A stretch of DNA of 58,052 nucleotides from an uncultured Vampirovibrio sp. (GTDB lineage: Bacteria; Cyanobacteriota; Vampirovibrionia; Gastranaerophilales; Gastranaerophilaceae), in NCBI GenBank assembly GCA_910583725.1, contig CAJTXZ010000020.1, positions 1 through 58,052 on the forward strand. The letters run 5' to 3'. This document shows positions 46,271 to 54,253 of the stretch, piece after piece. How positions within the stretch are numbered: position 1 is the stretch's first letter; every line of letters begins with the position of its first letter. The translations under genes were made by a program, and so were the position numbers. The notes beneath the pieces were generated by a model that was given only the letters and a program-made list of their open reading frames with translations, searched no databases and was not told the DNA's origin.

Positions 46271-46351
46271 ATCCGCTACTGAAAGTGCAGGCGGTAGCAA
46301 TAGTAGTAGTTCTGCACATTGGGGCAAACCCCAGAAAGGTAGGTAAAACCT
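46271..46351 (+). ncRNA. candidate pseudoknotted leader of replication module
   Basis: GCTAC (46275-46279) pairs with GTAGC (46294-46298), and GTGCAG inside its loop (46285-46290) pairs with CTGCAC (46312-46317), giving a pseudoknot. The hairpin TGGGG-caaa-CCCCA (46320-46333) follows, directly before the ribosome site of the 46352 gene. Confidence 0.4.
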
Positions 46352-47125
46352 ATGACAGATAAAGAAGTTATACAAGAAGTGATTGAAAGAAATAAGGCAT
46401 TGAAACATATATTTCAACCTTGGCTTATGTTTTCAAATGGTAGTTACACTCCTGATAAAAAAATTACAGGTGATGCTAAAGTTTTGGCTACAAATTTCCA
46501 AGCATTCTCCCGTTTAGGTTACGTCTTAGGTGCTGATAGATATATGAATTTTATTAATTTTTTTAAAGATAACCCAAAAGTATGTAGCAAGATAGCAAAA
46601 GTTATGAGCAAGAAACGTTATATGGAAAAGGGGCATTCATATATAATCATAACTCCTGATAAAAATTTGCAAGAAATTATGTTTATCTGGCTTTTATTAT
46701 GGGCGATTGACCTGCAAGGCAAAACTATCTACCTTAAATGGCACAATTTCAGCTTTAATAAATTATCACAGGAACTTGAAATAAGAAAACATTATGAGCC
46801 TTTTAAAAAATATGATAATGATGGCTTTGAAATAGATACAAATAAAATAGATGATATAGGTGGTTGGGCTCCTCAAACTATTTATTTTGATGTTGTAAAC
46901 AACCCTCTTGGTTATGTTTATAGTGAAGAAGAAGAAAAACTTTTTTGCAAAAACATTAACAATAGAATGCTTGACCTTATGTCAATGAATAAAGGTATGA
47001 TAATTCAGACTGCTCAACCTATGCCGTTTTTTGAAAAACAAATAGAAATGGGGGTTGAGAATTTACATATTTTTGATTTAAGAAACGTGATGAATGAAGA
47101 ACCTGAAACGGTTAATATGGAGTAA
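46352..47125 (+). CDS. element protein upstream of DUF3987 gene, unknown
   Basis: A 257-residue protein with no Walker motif or recognised domain. It is moderately aromatic and basic, with a hydrophobic stretch (IMFIWLLLWAIDL, about 110-122) that looks like a buried core strand-helix. The C-terminal part has a segment like an inactive nucleotide-binding fold (GMIIQTAQPMPFF). It ends four bases before the DUF3987 gene and probably works with it in element replication. Confidence 0.6.
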   Translation: MTDKEVIQEVIERNKALKHIFQPWLMFSNGSYTPDKKITGDAKVLATNFQAFSRLGYVLGADRYMNFINFFKDNPKVCSKIAKVMSKKRYMEKGHSYIIITPDKNLQEIMFIWLLLWAIDLQGKTIYLKWHNFSFNKLSQELEIRKHYEPFKKYDNDGFEIDTNKIDDIGGWAPQTIYFDVVNNPLGYVYSEEEEKLFCKNINNRMLDLMSMNKGMIIQTAQPMPFFEKQIEMGVENLHIFDLRNVMNEEPETVNME

Positions 47126-47129
47126 GGCT

Positions 47130-48743
47130 ATGAAAAACGAATTTAGTTTAGATAAGCTGTATAAAAACTGCATATTTGCTCAAAAATTAGGAACAGAAAA
47201 AAATAGAGGGAACTTATTAACTCCCTCTATTGTGAGAGCACTTAATTTCTACTCTTATAAGTCAAATATGTCAGTTGCAGACGTTGCAAAAGCATTAAAC
47301 TTTGAATATGAACTGAATAAAGATGAATTAGCAAGTATAAGCAATTCTTTTAATGAATATATAGAGCAGGACAATATACCAGAATTAACCTGTAATGATA
47401 TTGCCCGACTTACAAATGGCAAATTGTGCCAGAATTGTCGTTTACAAGGTTGCCTTACAAGCCATTCTGATTTTTGCGTAAGCAAAGACAGTTGCAGTTT
47501 AAATGAAACTGCAATACCCTCGTTGGATTTAGAGAACATTCCCAATGCTTTTTTAAGAGAACTTATCAAAAATATACAAGCTAATATAAATTGCCCTATT
47601 GAATATGTTGTTATTTCAGTTATAACAATACTTGGTGCAGCACTAGGAATTAACTATTACTTATCACTTAGCGAAACTTGGCACATATACAGCAGTATTC
47701 TCTCAGTTTTAATAGGTGAACCTTCATCGAAGAAAAGCCCTGCAATGAAAGCAATATTAGCCCCCCTGCAAAAAGCAGAAGAACAAGCAAATATTAATAT
47801 TTCAGTATCAAATACTACCGTAGAAGGTGTTTGTAAATTTTTAAGCGAAAGCAAAAAATCGGTATTGATTGCTTGCGATGAACTTAAAGGGTGGCTGAAT
47901 AGCTTAGGCGAATACAAAGGAAAAACCTCATCTGATAGACAATTTTATTTATCAGCTTGGAACTGTGATAAATATGTTGTTTTAAGAAAAACATCGGCTA
48001 CACTTACAATTCCCAAAACCCATGTGAGTTTAATAGGCAGTATTCAGCCAAATATTTTAAAAGATATGTTTAAATATCTTCAAACAGGTGATGGCTTTGT
48101 TGAACGACTAATTTGGATTATACCAAGCGATTACAAAGATATCGGGAAATACATCAATCGTGGCTCTGAAAAACTTGATAAAGAAAAGTATAGTAAATTT
48201 GAAGGCATAGTACGTGAAATTTTGATTTCAAAGGGGAATAAAGAATATTTTTTAAGTCCTGAGGATGAAAAGCTACTTGATGATTTTAGTAATGAAATGA
48301 AACAGGAGTTAAAAAAGAATCCCGATATAGCCTCTTTGTATGGAAAAGCAACACAACTAGCAGGTAAATTAGCACTAATTTATCAAGTTTTTGACGATGT
48401 TGACAATAGAAAATATGATAACAATGTTATAAGCGAAGATGTTTTAAAGGGTAGTATTGAGCTTACTAAATACTTTATAAAACAATACACTGCTGTTGTA
48501 AGAATTTTTGGAACAGGCAACAGGGCGGGTAATACTGAAAATATTGAAGATATTGTTTATTCTTGGTTACATAACAGGCATGATGAGTTTGCCGAAGGAT
48601 TTACCCCTTCAAATATTTCTACATACAAGGTTGCTAAGCTATATAAGGCTGATGAAGCCAAGAATATACTTGATTCTTTGATAGAGAAAGGTAGAGTAGC
48701 CTATAATTCAATAAAAAGGAAATACTTCTTGATTATCGAATAG
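47130..48743 (+). CDS. DUF3987 protein, putative replication helicase/primase module
   Basis: The start at ATG 47130 is chosen for GGAG nine bases upstream; an earlier frame overlaps the previous gene. The 537 residues have a Cys-rich front (CQNCRLQGCLTSHSDFC, about 96-112, a possible zinc site). The DUF3987 region follows with a P-loop-like GEPSSKKSPAM (about 194-204), CDELKGWL and GDGFVERLIW. DUF3987 proteins are common in plasmids, phage and integrative elements beside or fused to primases. The usual GKS/T of the P-loop is KKS here, so ATP use is uncertain. Confidence 0.75.
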   Translation: MKNEFSLDKLYKNCIFAQKLGTEKNRGNLLTPSIVRALNFYSYKSNMSVADVAKALNFEYELNKDELASISNSFNEYIEQDNIPELTCNDIARLTNGKLCQNCRLQGCLTSHSDFCVSKDSCSLNETAIPSLDLENIPNAFLRELIKNIQANINCPIEYVVISVITILGAALGINYYLSLSETWHIYSSILSVLIGEPSSKKSPAMKAILAPLQKAEEQANINISVSNTTVEGVCKFLSESKKSVLIACDELKGWLNSLGEYKGKTSSDRQFYLSAWNCDKYVVLRKTSATLTIPKTHVSLIGSIQPNILKDMFKYLQTGDGFVERLIWIIPSDYKDIGKYINRGSEKLDKEKYSKFEGIVREILISKGNKEYFLSPEDEKLLDDFSNEMKQELKKNPDIASLYGKATQLAGKLALIYQVFDDVDNRKYDNNVISEDVLKGSIELTKYFIKQYTAVVRIFGTGNRAGNTENIEDIVYSWLHNRHDEFAEGFTPSNISTYKVAKLYKADEAKNILDSLIEKGRVAYNSIKRKYFLIIE

Positions 48744-49021
48744 GAATTTGAAACTCATCTGAAATACTTCTGTAGGCTATAAAACCTTATAAAATCTACC
48801 ATTACAGGTAAAACCTGAAAATCTGAAAGGATTAAAGGATTTTTTATATTCCTTTTTTCAGTCAGTTTTCAGAAAAAGAGTTATAAGGGTATTTCATAGT
48901 AAAGTTTTTACCTTAAAGAAAGAAGGATTATAACCTGTTGAAACAAGCCTTAAAATCGATGCTAGTAGGCTTAGATTGAATAATTTTAATAGATTTAAAT
49001 AGTATTAAAAGGAAAACAAAA

Positions 49022-49324
49022 ATGACTAATTCAAATGAAACAATTAATGCTAGACTTAATGCCCTTGAAGAAAAACTTGAAGAAAATTTTGAAAATATTT
49101 CTAACAGGTTTGACATTATTGAAGAATCCGTAGAAGGTATCAAAGAGCAACTTGACGCTATATCTGATACTATTGAAAATAATGAACAATTAGACGAAGA
49201 TACCTTTAGGGATTACATACAAGTATTACATGAAAGGCTTGACTATATTGTTAAAATCTTTGATGAAGAAAGACAACAAAGAGTAATAGACAAATTAAAA
49301 ACCATTAAGCAGACTCTAACTTAA
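49022..49324 (+). CDS. coiled-coil protein, unknown
   Basis: An acidic, fully helical protein of 100 residues with heptad pattern throughout (INARLNALEEKLEENF). There is no membrane segment. AAAAGG precedes the ATG. Its end overlaps the convergent antitoxin gene by 20 bases. It is possibly an oligomerisation or regulatory factor of the element. Confidence 0.6.
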   Translation: MTNSNETINARLNALEEKLEENFENISNRFDIIEESVEGIKEQLDAISDTIENNEQLDEDTFRDYIQVLHERLDYIVKIFDEERQQRVIDKLKTIKQTLT

Positions 49325-49649
49325 TTTCATATTTATAGCCTAAGCCTTTGATAAGTTTAAAAGCGGTATCAATGCGTGGGGTAACTTTACCATTCATAAT
49401 ATCATATAAGTTACTCCTGTTGATACCTGCAACATTAGCTATACGAGTAATTTCACCACGCTTGCTATTTTTTACAACATCTACTAAGCACTCAACAAAT
49501 TCTTCAACATTACCAGTATTTAGAAATGTATTTAAAGTATCTTCTAACCACGCTTGCACATATTCAGGGTTTTTAAAACTTTCGCAATAGTGTTCGTCAA
49601 ATTTTGGTGCTTTATTTATATATGCTTGTTGTTTAGGAGTTAGAGCCAT
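49305..49649 (-). CDS. HigA-type antitoxin (helix-turn-helix)
   Basis: A 114-residue protein of the 'probable addiction module antidote' type. Block FLNTGNVEEFVECLVDVV is followed by GEITRIANVAGINRSNLYDIM (helix-turn-helix, about 74-94) and a C-terminal TAFKLIKGLGYKYEIKL. It overlaps the toxin gene end by 17 bases, with AAAGGA inside the toxin frame. It would neutralise the toxin and repress the operon. Confidence 0.85.
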   Translation of the reverse strand: MALTPKQQAYINKAPKFDEHYCESFKNPEYVQAWLEDTLNTFLNTGNVEEFVECLVDVVKNSKRGEITRIANVAGINRSNLYDIMNGKVTPRIDTAFKLIKGLGYKYEIKLESA

Positions 49650-49974
49650 TGTCTTTAGTCCTTTCTAAATAATCTTCAAAGTATTGGTTTGCTTTTTGTA
49701 TTACTTTTTTCTGGTCTTTCTTTTCACTACCTGCAAGAAATAAAACTACTGTTTCATCAAGGTCATAGTAGTAAATTCTATACCCCTTGCCAAAGTCCAT
49801 GCGCAATTCTGATAATTCAGATTTTTGCAAGAGTTTATGGTCGCCATACACACCTTCACTTAACTTCTTAATTCGCTTGTTTACCCTAACTTGTATAGAT
49901 GTATCAAGGTCGTTAAACCAGTCAAGATAAGGACACTTGTTATCAGATGTGTAGTAATACGAGATTTGTTTCAT
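49633..49974 (-). CDS. RelE/ParE-family (HigB-like) toxin
   Basis: From ATG 49974 the toxin has 113 residues. Blocks of the 'addiction module killer protein' family are present: CPYLDWFNDLD, RVNKRIKKLSEGVYGDHKLL, SELRMDFGKGYRIYYYDLD and VVLFLAGSEKKDQKKVI. Family members cleave mRNA at the ribosome. The toxin precedes the antitoxin, as in higBA. A TTG 18 bases upstream lies inside the promoter, so ATG 49974, six bases after the -10 box, is preferred. Confidence 0.87.
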   Translation of the reverse strand: MKQISYYYTSDNKCPYLDWFNDLDTSIQVRVNKRIKKLSEGVYGDHKLLQKSELSELRMDFGKGYRIYYYDLDETVVLFLAGSEKKDQKKVIQKANQYFEDYLERTKDNGSNS

Positions 49975-49980
49975 ATTATT

Positions 49981-50009
49981 ATTGTATGCCAAACCAACAA
50001 ATAATTCAA
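49981..50009 (-). promoter_or_regulatory. toxin-antitoxin promoter, leaderless arrangement
   Basis: On the minus strand TTGAAT (50004-50009), exactly 17 bases, TACAAT (49981-49986), then six bases to the toxin ATG. Confidence 0.6.
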
Positions 50010-50132
50010 GAGTTATAAATATACATTTTTACAAAATTTTAACCATGAAACTTATTTGATAACGGTACAAATATTACTTACATTTTTTCATGCAACATAG
50101 CGCGAATAAAGTTGCAGAAAGGAATGTAGAAG

Positions 50133-50672
50133 ATGAAAGCAGAACCGATTAAAAGCAGAAAAGATATTGCTAAGGTTGAACAATATTTAAAGCTACATAA
50201 TAAAAGAGATTATGTAATATGGGTACTTGGTTTAAACTCTGGTTTGCGTGTGTCCGACATAGTACGATTGAATGTATCTGATGTTGTCGATAAAACTCAT
50301 ATCAAAATTATTGAAAAGAAAACAGGCAAGGAAAAAACTTTTTATATCAACGATAAACTAAAACGAGTTCTAAAAGATTACACAAAAGGTAGAAGCCTTG
50401 AAGAACCTTTATTTTTAGGAAAACAAGGCAAAAGACTAGACCGTTCGCAAGTTTATAGATTTATCAAAAGAGCTTGCAGAGAAAACGGTATAAAAGTGCA
50501 TACGTCTACACATACTCTTAGGCGCAGCTTTGCTTATCACCATTATCAACAGTTTAAAGACCCTATTGTATTGCAGAAAATTTTTAACCACTCAAGTCAA
50601 AGAATTACGCTCATGTATATCGGGATTGAACAAGATGAGATTGATTTAAGTTACAAAAATTTTGAGTTGTAA
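50133..50672 (+). CDS. minimal tyrosine recombinase (catalytic domain only)
   Basis: A 179-residue recombinase lacking the core-binding SAM-like domain of normal integrases. Catalytic residues are all present: Arg in SGLRVSD (about 38), HTLRR (about 127-131), His in NHSS (about 153) and Tyr in LMYIGI (about 162). It may resolve multimers or invert a segment, or act with the full integrase. AAAGGA precedes the ATG. It sits directly before the cargo cluster. Confidence 0.9.
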   Translation: MKAEPIKSRKDIAKVEQYLKLHNKRDYVIWVLGLNSGLRVSDIVRLNVSDVVDKTHIKIIEKKTGKEKTFYINDKLKRVLKDYTKGRSLEEPLFLGKQGKRLDRSQVYRFIKRACRENGIKVHTSTHTLRRSFAYHHYQQFKDPIVLQKIFNHSSQRITLMYIGIEQDEIDLSYKNFEL

Positions 50673-50690
50673 ACGCTTTAAATGTTGAAC

Positions 50691-50922
50691 TTTGCCCCAT
50701 TATGATATGCAACAGTTTGTACCAAAATGATACATTTAGTTATACAATCCCAAGAATACGATAAACAGAGGCTATTGTCAATTAAAAAACAGCTCTCATT
50801 TTGAGTCAAAATAATATTTTTATCTTTTAAATTACCTCTTGTATTTCAATAATAGCAACCATTTTCAGATTTTGCCCCAATATGGTACATAATGGGGCAA
50901 TTTTTAAATAAAGGTTAAGAAT
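50691..50922 (+). promoter_or_regulatory. control region of the cargo cluster with repeats and attenuator-like hairpin
   Basis: TTTGCCCCATTATGATATG (50691-50709) and a near copy (50871-50889) are direct repeats. The second is the left arm of a hairpin TTGCCCCA/TGGGGCAA (50872-50879 with 50893-50900) followed by TTTTT, then by the ribosome site of the first cargo gene. ATGRTAY half-sites also occur at 50702 and 50728. Confidence 0.5.
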
Positions 50923-51138
50923 ATGTCTAAACAAATTCAAATAAGAGTATATCCAGATGGCAGGATTGAATCCAAAACACTCGGTGTTAAGGGTAAATCC
51001 TGCATAAAATACATTAAAGAAGTAGAAAATTTAACAGGTGCAAAAACTGTAAAATCAGAGTTTACCAAAGAATACTACGAAACGGAAACCGTACAAAGCA
51101 GCACCTATAACGAGGGGTATCAACAAAGTGGCTACTAA
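50923..51138 (+). CDS. DUF2997 family small protein
   Basis: The 71 residues match DUF2997 (IQIRVYPDGRIESKTLGVKGKSCIKYIKEVENLTG), a small family I know from operons with DUF1257 and Ycf46-type AAA+ proteins in cyanobacteria and other bacteria. A Tyr/Ser/Gln tail ends the protein. Its single Cys lies in the family G-K-S-C motif. It is the first gene of the cargo operon and overlaps the next gene by 11 bases. Function is unknown. Confidence 0.75.
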   Translation: MSKQIQIRVYPDGRIESKTLGVKGKSCIKYIKEVENLTGAKTVKSEFTKEYYETETVQSSTYNEGYQQSGY

Positions 51139-51712
51139 TATCAGGATAAATTCATACATTCCTATAACTGATGTCGAAGGTGTTGGAACTCGTTTTGCTA
51201 TCTGGGTTCAAGGGTGTTCTTTGCATTGTAAAGGCTGTGCTAATTCTCACATGTGGGATAAAGAAAGCGGAACAATTTACAATACCGATGATTTGATTAA
51301 CTTAATTAAATCCTATAAAGACAGGGTTGAAGGTGTAACTTTTCTTGGCGGTGAACCATTGGAGCAAATTGAAGCTGTAACAGAGATAAGCAAGGCAGTT
51401 CAAAGTTTTGGACTGTCTGTTATTGTCTTTACTGGGTATGAATACAAGAACCTTGAACATAGAGCAGATTTTCAAGAATTGATTAAGTATGTGGATATTC
51501 TGATAGACGGCAGGTATGAAGAAGATAAAACCGATTATTCAAGACCTTGGGTGGGTTCAAGCAATCAGAATTATTATTTTTTATCTGGTAGATACGAAAA
51601 ATCAGTAATTGAAGAATACAAAAATAAGATTGAAGTTAGAATAAGCCCTGATAATAAAGTGGTTTTGACTGGCATGGGTGATTTTAGCGAACTAATGGAA
51701 GTAATGAGGTAA
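51128..51712 (+). CDS. NrdG-like radical SAM activating protein
   Basis: A small 194-residue radical SAM protein with the CxxxCxxC cluster motif (Cys30, Cys34, Cys37 in CSLHCKGC) and the AdoMet motif FLGGEPLEQ (about 75-83). It resembles the activase of anaerobic ribonucleotide reductase and related glycyl-radical activators. No glycyl-radical enzyme is encoded nearby, so it may modify another cargo protein. It starts at GTG, overlapping the DUF2997 gene. Confidence 0.85.
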   Translation: MATNIRINSYIPITDVEGVGTRFAIWVQGCSLHCKGCANSHMWDKESGTIYNTDDLINLIKSYKDRVEGVTFLGGEPLEQIEAVTEISKAVQSFGLSVIVFTGYEYKNLEHRADFQELIKYVDILIDGRYEEDKTDYSRPWVGSSNQNYYFLSGRYEKSVIEEYKNKIEVRISPDNKVVLTGMGDFSELMEVMR

Positions 51713-51728
51713 AAATTGAGGTAATAAT

Positions 51729-53432
51729 ATGGTGGCTAAAGTAGAAAAATTAGAAGGTATAAAGAAAACTGAACAATATTTGACGAACTTGTTTAGGGCG
51801 AGATTTCCTTTTGTATATATCCCTACTTGGGAAGAAATAAGAATTGTTGAACTTATCACAAAAATTGCTGAATCAAGAGCAATAAAAACTAAAAGAGAAA
51901 TATTTATATGGAGTTCAACGGAAGGTTTAAAAAAGCATACCGAAGATGGGCAAGAAAAGATTAATATAAATGAAGCACAAAACCCGATTAATGCGCTATC
52001 TTACATTGAAGATTTTAATAAACCTGCAATACTTATATTAAAAGATGTTCATAGCCTTTTAGGTGCAAAAGGCGGTAGAACAGACTATGATTTTATAAGA
52101 AAAGTTAGAGATGTTGCAGGGTCTTTAAAAAATGCTGATTTTCCAAAAAATGTTGTTATTACAGCACCATCGTTGCTTTTACCTGATGACCTGCAAAAAG
52201 ATATAACAGTAGTTGATTTTAACTTACCTACCCTTGATGAATTAAAGAATCTCTTAAATGAGATGGTGGAAATGAACGAAGGCACAGGAATTAGTATAAA
52301 CCTTGATGATAACGGTAAAGAAAAATTATGTAAAGCGGCTCAAGGTTTAACCTTACAAGAAGCTGAAAATGCCTTTGCAAGAGCAATGGTTACAACAGGG
52401 CAATTAAGCGAAGATGAATTAGAAATTATCCTTGAAGAAAAGTGTCAAGTAATTAAGAAAACAGGAATCCTTGAATTTATAAATACAAACATAAATATTG
52501 ATGATGTTGGCGGTTTAGAGAATATGAAAAAGTGGCTCACTAAGCGCAACAACTCGTGGCTTGGTAAAGCGCAAAAGGACTATAATTTACCTGCTCCAAA
52601 GGGAGTTTTAGTAACTGGAATTAGCGGTACAGGTAAGTCATTAACTGCAAAAGCAATTAGCAGTATGTGGCAACTACCTTTATTAAGGCTTGATGTCGGT
52701 AAAATATTTTCTGGGCTTGTTGGAAGCAGTGAAGAAAACATGAGAAAGGCTGTACAAACAGCAGAAGCAGTTGCACCTTCAATACTTTGGGTTGATGAAA
52801 TAGAAAAAGGTTTTGGCGGTTCTGGTGGTGAAATGGATGGCGGAACTTCAACCAGAGTTTTTGGAACATTCCTCACTTGGATGCAAGAGAAAACAAAACC
52901 TGTATTTGTAATAGCAACAGCAAACAATATCAGTAAACTACCTGCTGAAATGTTGCGCAAAGGCAGGTTTGATGAAATATTTTTTACGGATTTACCTACA
53001 TTTAGCGAAAGAAAAGTAATATTCAAACTTCACCTTGAAAAAAGATTAAAAGACAGTATTTCAAAAGATTTTAATATAAGCGATGAATTATTGAATAGTT
53101 TATCACAAGCAACAGAAGGCTTTGTAGGTGCTGAAATTGAACAGGTTGTAGTATCGGCTTTATTTGAAGCCTTTGCAGAGGACAGACAACTTGAAGAAAA
53201 AGATTTGTTTAAGGTTATTGAAAATACTATACCGCTTTCTACTACGCAGGCAGAACAGATTTTGGCAATTAGAGAATGGGCAAATGAAAGAGCAGTAGCC
53301 GCAACTGCACATGATGAACAATACAATTATGCTCCAGAAGAAACGGAAGAAGTTGTAAGGAAAAAAGCAAAAGCTAAGAAAGATACTGAAACCGTTAAGC
53401 GTGCAAGAGGCGGAAGGACTATTGATTTTTAA
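51729..53432 (+). CDS. Ycf46-type AAA+ ATPase
   Basis: The 567 residues have an N-terminal domain (about 15-230) containing RFPFVYIPTWEEIRIVELI and an NVVITAPSLLLPDDL block typical of Ycf46. An AAA+ module follows with Walker A GISGTGKS (about 297-304), Walker B LWVDEIEK (about 354-361), sensor 1 ATANN and arginine-finger region RKGRFDE. It ends with a lysine-rich tail and GGRTIDF. The family is related to FtsH/Cdc48 AAA domains but has no protease. GAGG precedes the ATG. It is probably the motor of the cargo system. Confidence 0.88.
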   Translation: MVAKVEKLEGIKKTEQYLTNLFRARFPFVYIPTWEEIRIVELITKIAESRAIKTKREIFIWSSTEGLKKHTEDGQEKININEAQNPINALSYIEDFNKPAILILKDVHSLLGAKGGRTDYDFIRKVRDVAGSLKNADFPKNVVITAPSLLLPDDLQKDITVVDFNLPTLDELKNLLNEMVEMNEGTGISINLDDNGKEKLCKAAQGLTLQEAENAFARAMVTTGQLSEDELEIILEEKCQVIKKTGILEFINTNINIDDVGGLENMKKWLTKRNNSWLGKAQKDYNLPAPKGVLVTGISGTGKSLTAKAISSMWQLPLLRLDVGKIFSGLVGSSEENMRKAVQTAEAVAPSILWVDEIEKGFGGSGGEMDGGTSTRVFGTFLTWMQEKTKPVFVIATANNISKLPAEMLRKGRFDEIFFTDLPTFSERKVIFKLHLEKRLKDSISKDFNISDELLNSLSQATEGFVGAEIEQVVVSALFEAFAEDRQLEEKDLFKVIENTIPLSTTQAEQILAIREWANERAVAATAHDEQYNYAPEETEEVVRKKAKAKKDTETVKRARGGRTIDF

Positions 53433-53450
53433 GGGAAGAGGTAATAAATT

Positions 53451-54251
53451 ATGTCAATAAAACAAGATTTAATAAATGGTGAACTCTGGGTGGCGCAACA
53501 GCGCAAGAAAATGGGTAATAGTGCCTATGAAGCATGGGTAAAATCACAAGAAACAAGATATTTTACCTCGTTTAAATCTGAAGCAGAAGTTAAAGACTTT
53601 ATGCGCAAAGCTGGCTATGACTACAAAAGAATTGATACAGGAAGATATATTTATATAAAAACACATATAGGTTCTGATGATTATGATTGCGTTTGGTGGT
53701 TATACAGGGGTGATGAAATTATAGCAGTTATAAATAACGATGTCGATAAAAGTTATGTTGAAAAATACATGAAAAAAGTTGAAAGCGCAACAGGCAAAAA
53801 AGTGTTTTTCTTATCTATAAAAGAAAGAAATGCTTATCATTCAAGACGAGTTGAAGCTCCAGTAAAAGAAGAAAAAATCGTTGAACCCGAACCGATACCA
53901 GAATATACCTTTCCTACGATATTCACTGATACAAGTGTTTTAAAACAAGCTCTTAAAAACATTGGTATAAATACAAAAATGCAGGGTGATAATTTTGAAT
54001 TTACATTAGATGGCTTTAATACAAGTATTTATAAGGAAGGTAGCAGTAATTACGAGTTTAAAATAGTTGGTAAATGTAATTTAAAGAAAGTCCACGGATA
54101 TTTTAACAAAGTAGAAACCGAATACAACAAGGTTGTTCAGTACAATATTATACAAAACATCAAAAGTAAGGTTGTTAAAAGTCCTACAATGCAGTTAGCA
54201 CAAGAAGAAGTGTTGGAAGATAACTCGGTATTATTGACGATAAGGGTGTAA
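53451..54251 (+). CDS. DUF1257/Ycf35-like protein with extra N-terminal domain
   Basis: The 266 residues comprise an unrecognised N-terminal domain (about 1-135, aromatic and basic), a proline/glutamate linker, then a C-terminal part (about 150-266) resembling DUF1257/Ycf35. The similarity lies in the opening TIFTDTSVLKQALKNIG, a Y-rich middle and the ending AQEEVLEDNSVLLTIRV. DUF1257 usually occurs as a stand-alone protein of about 120 residues near Ycf46 and DUF2997; here it is fused. The N-domain may be the system-specific sensor. AGAGG precedes the ATG. Confidence 0.6.
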   Translation: MSIKQDLINGELWVAQQRKKMGNSAYEAWVKSQETRYFTSFKSEAEVKDFMRKAGYDYKRIDTGRYIYIKTHIGSDDYDCVWWLYRGDEIIAVINNDVDKSYVEKYMKKVESATGKKVFFLSIKERNAYHSRRVEAPVKEEKIVEPEPIPEYTFPTIFTDTSVLKQALKNIGINTKMQGDNFEFTLDGFNTSIYKEGSSNYEFKIVGKCNLKKVHGYFNKVETEYNKVVQYNIIQNIKSKVVKSPTMQLAQEEVLEDNSVLLTIRV

Positions 54252-54253
54252 GA

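Noticed and set aside
46341..48815. AGGTAAAACCT quasi-palindrome at 46341-46351 and 48805-48815
   Set aside because: Two short copies around AAA in AT-rich DNA can arise by chance, and the first overlaps a ribosome site.
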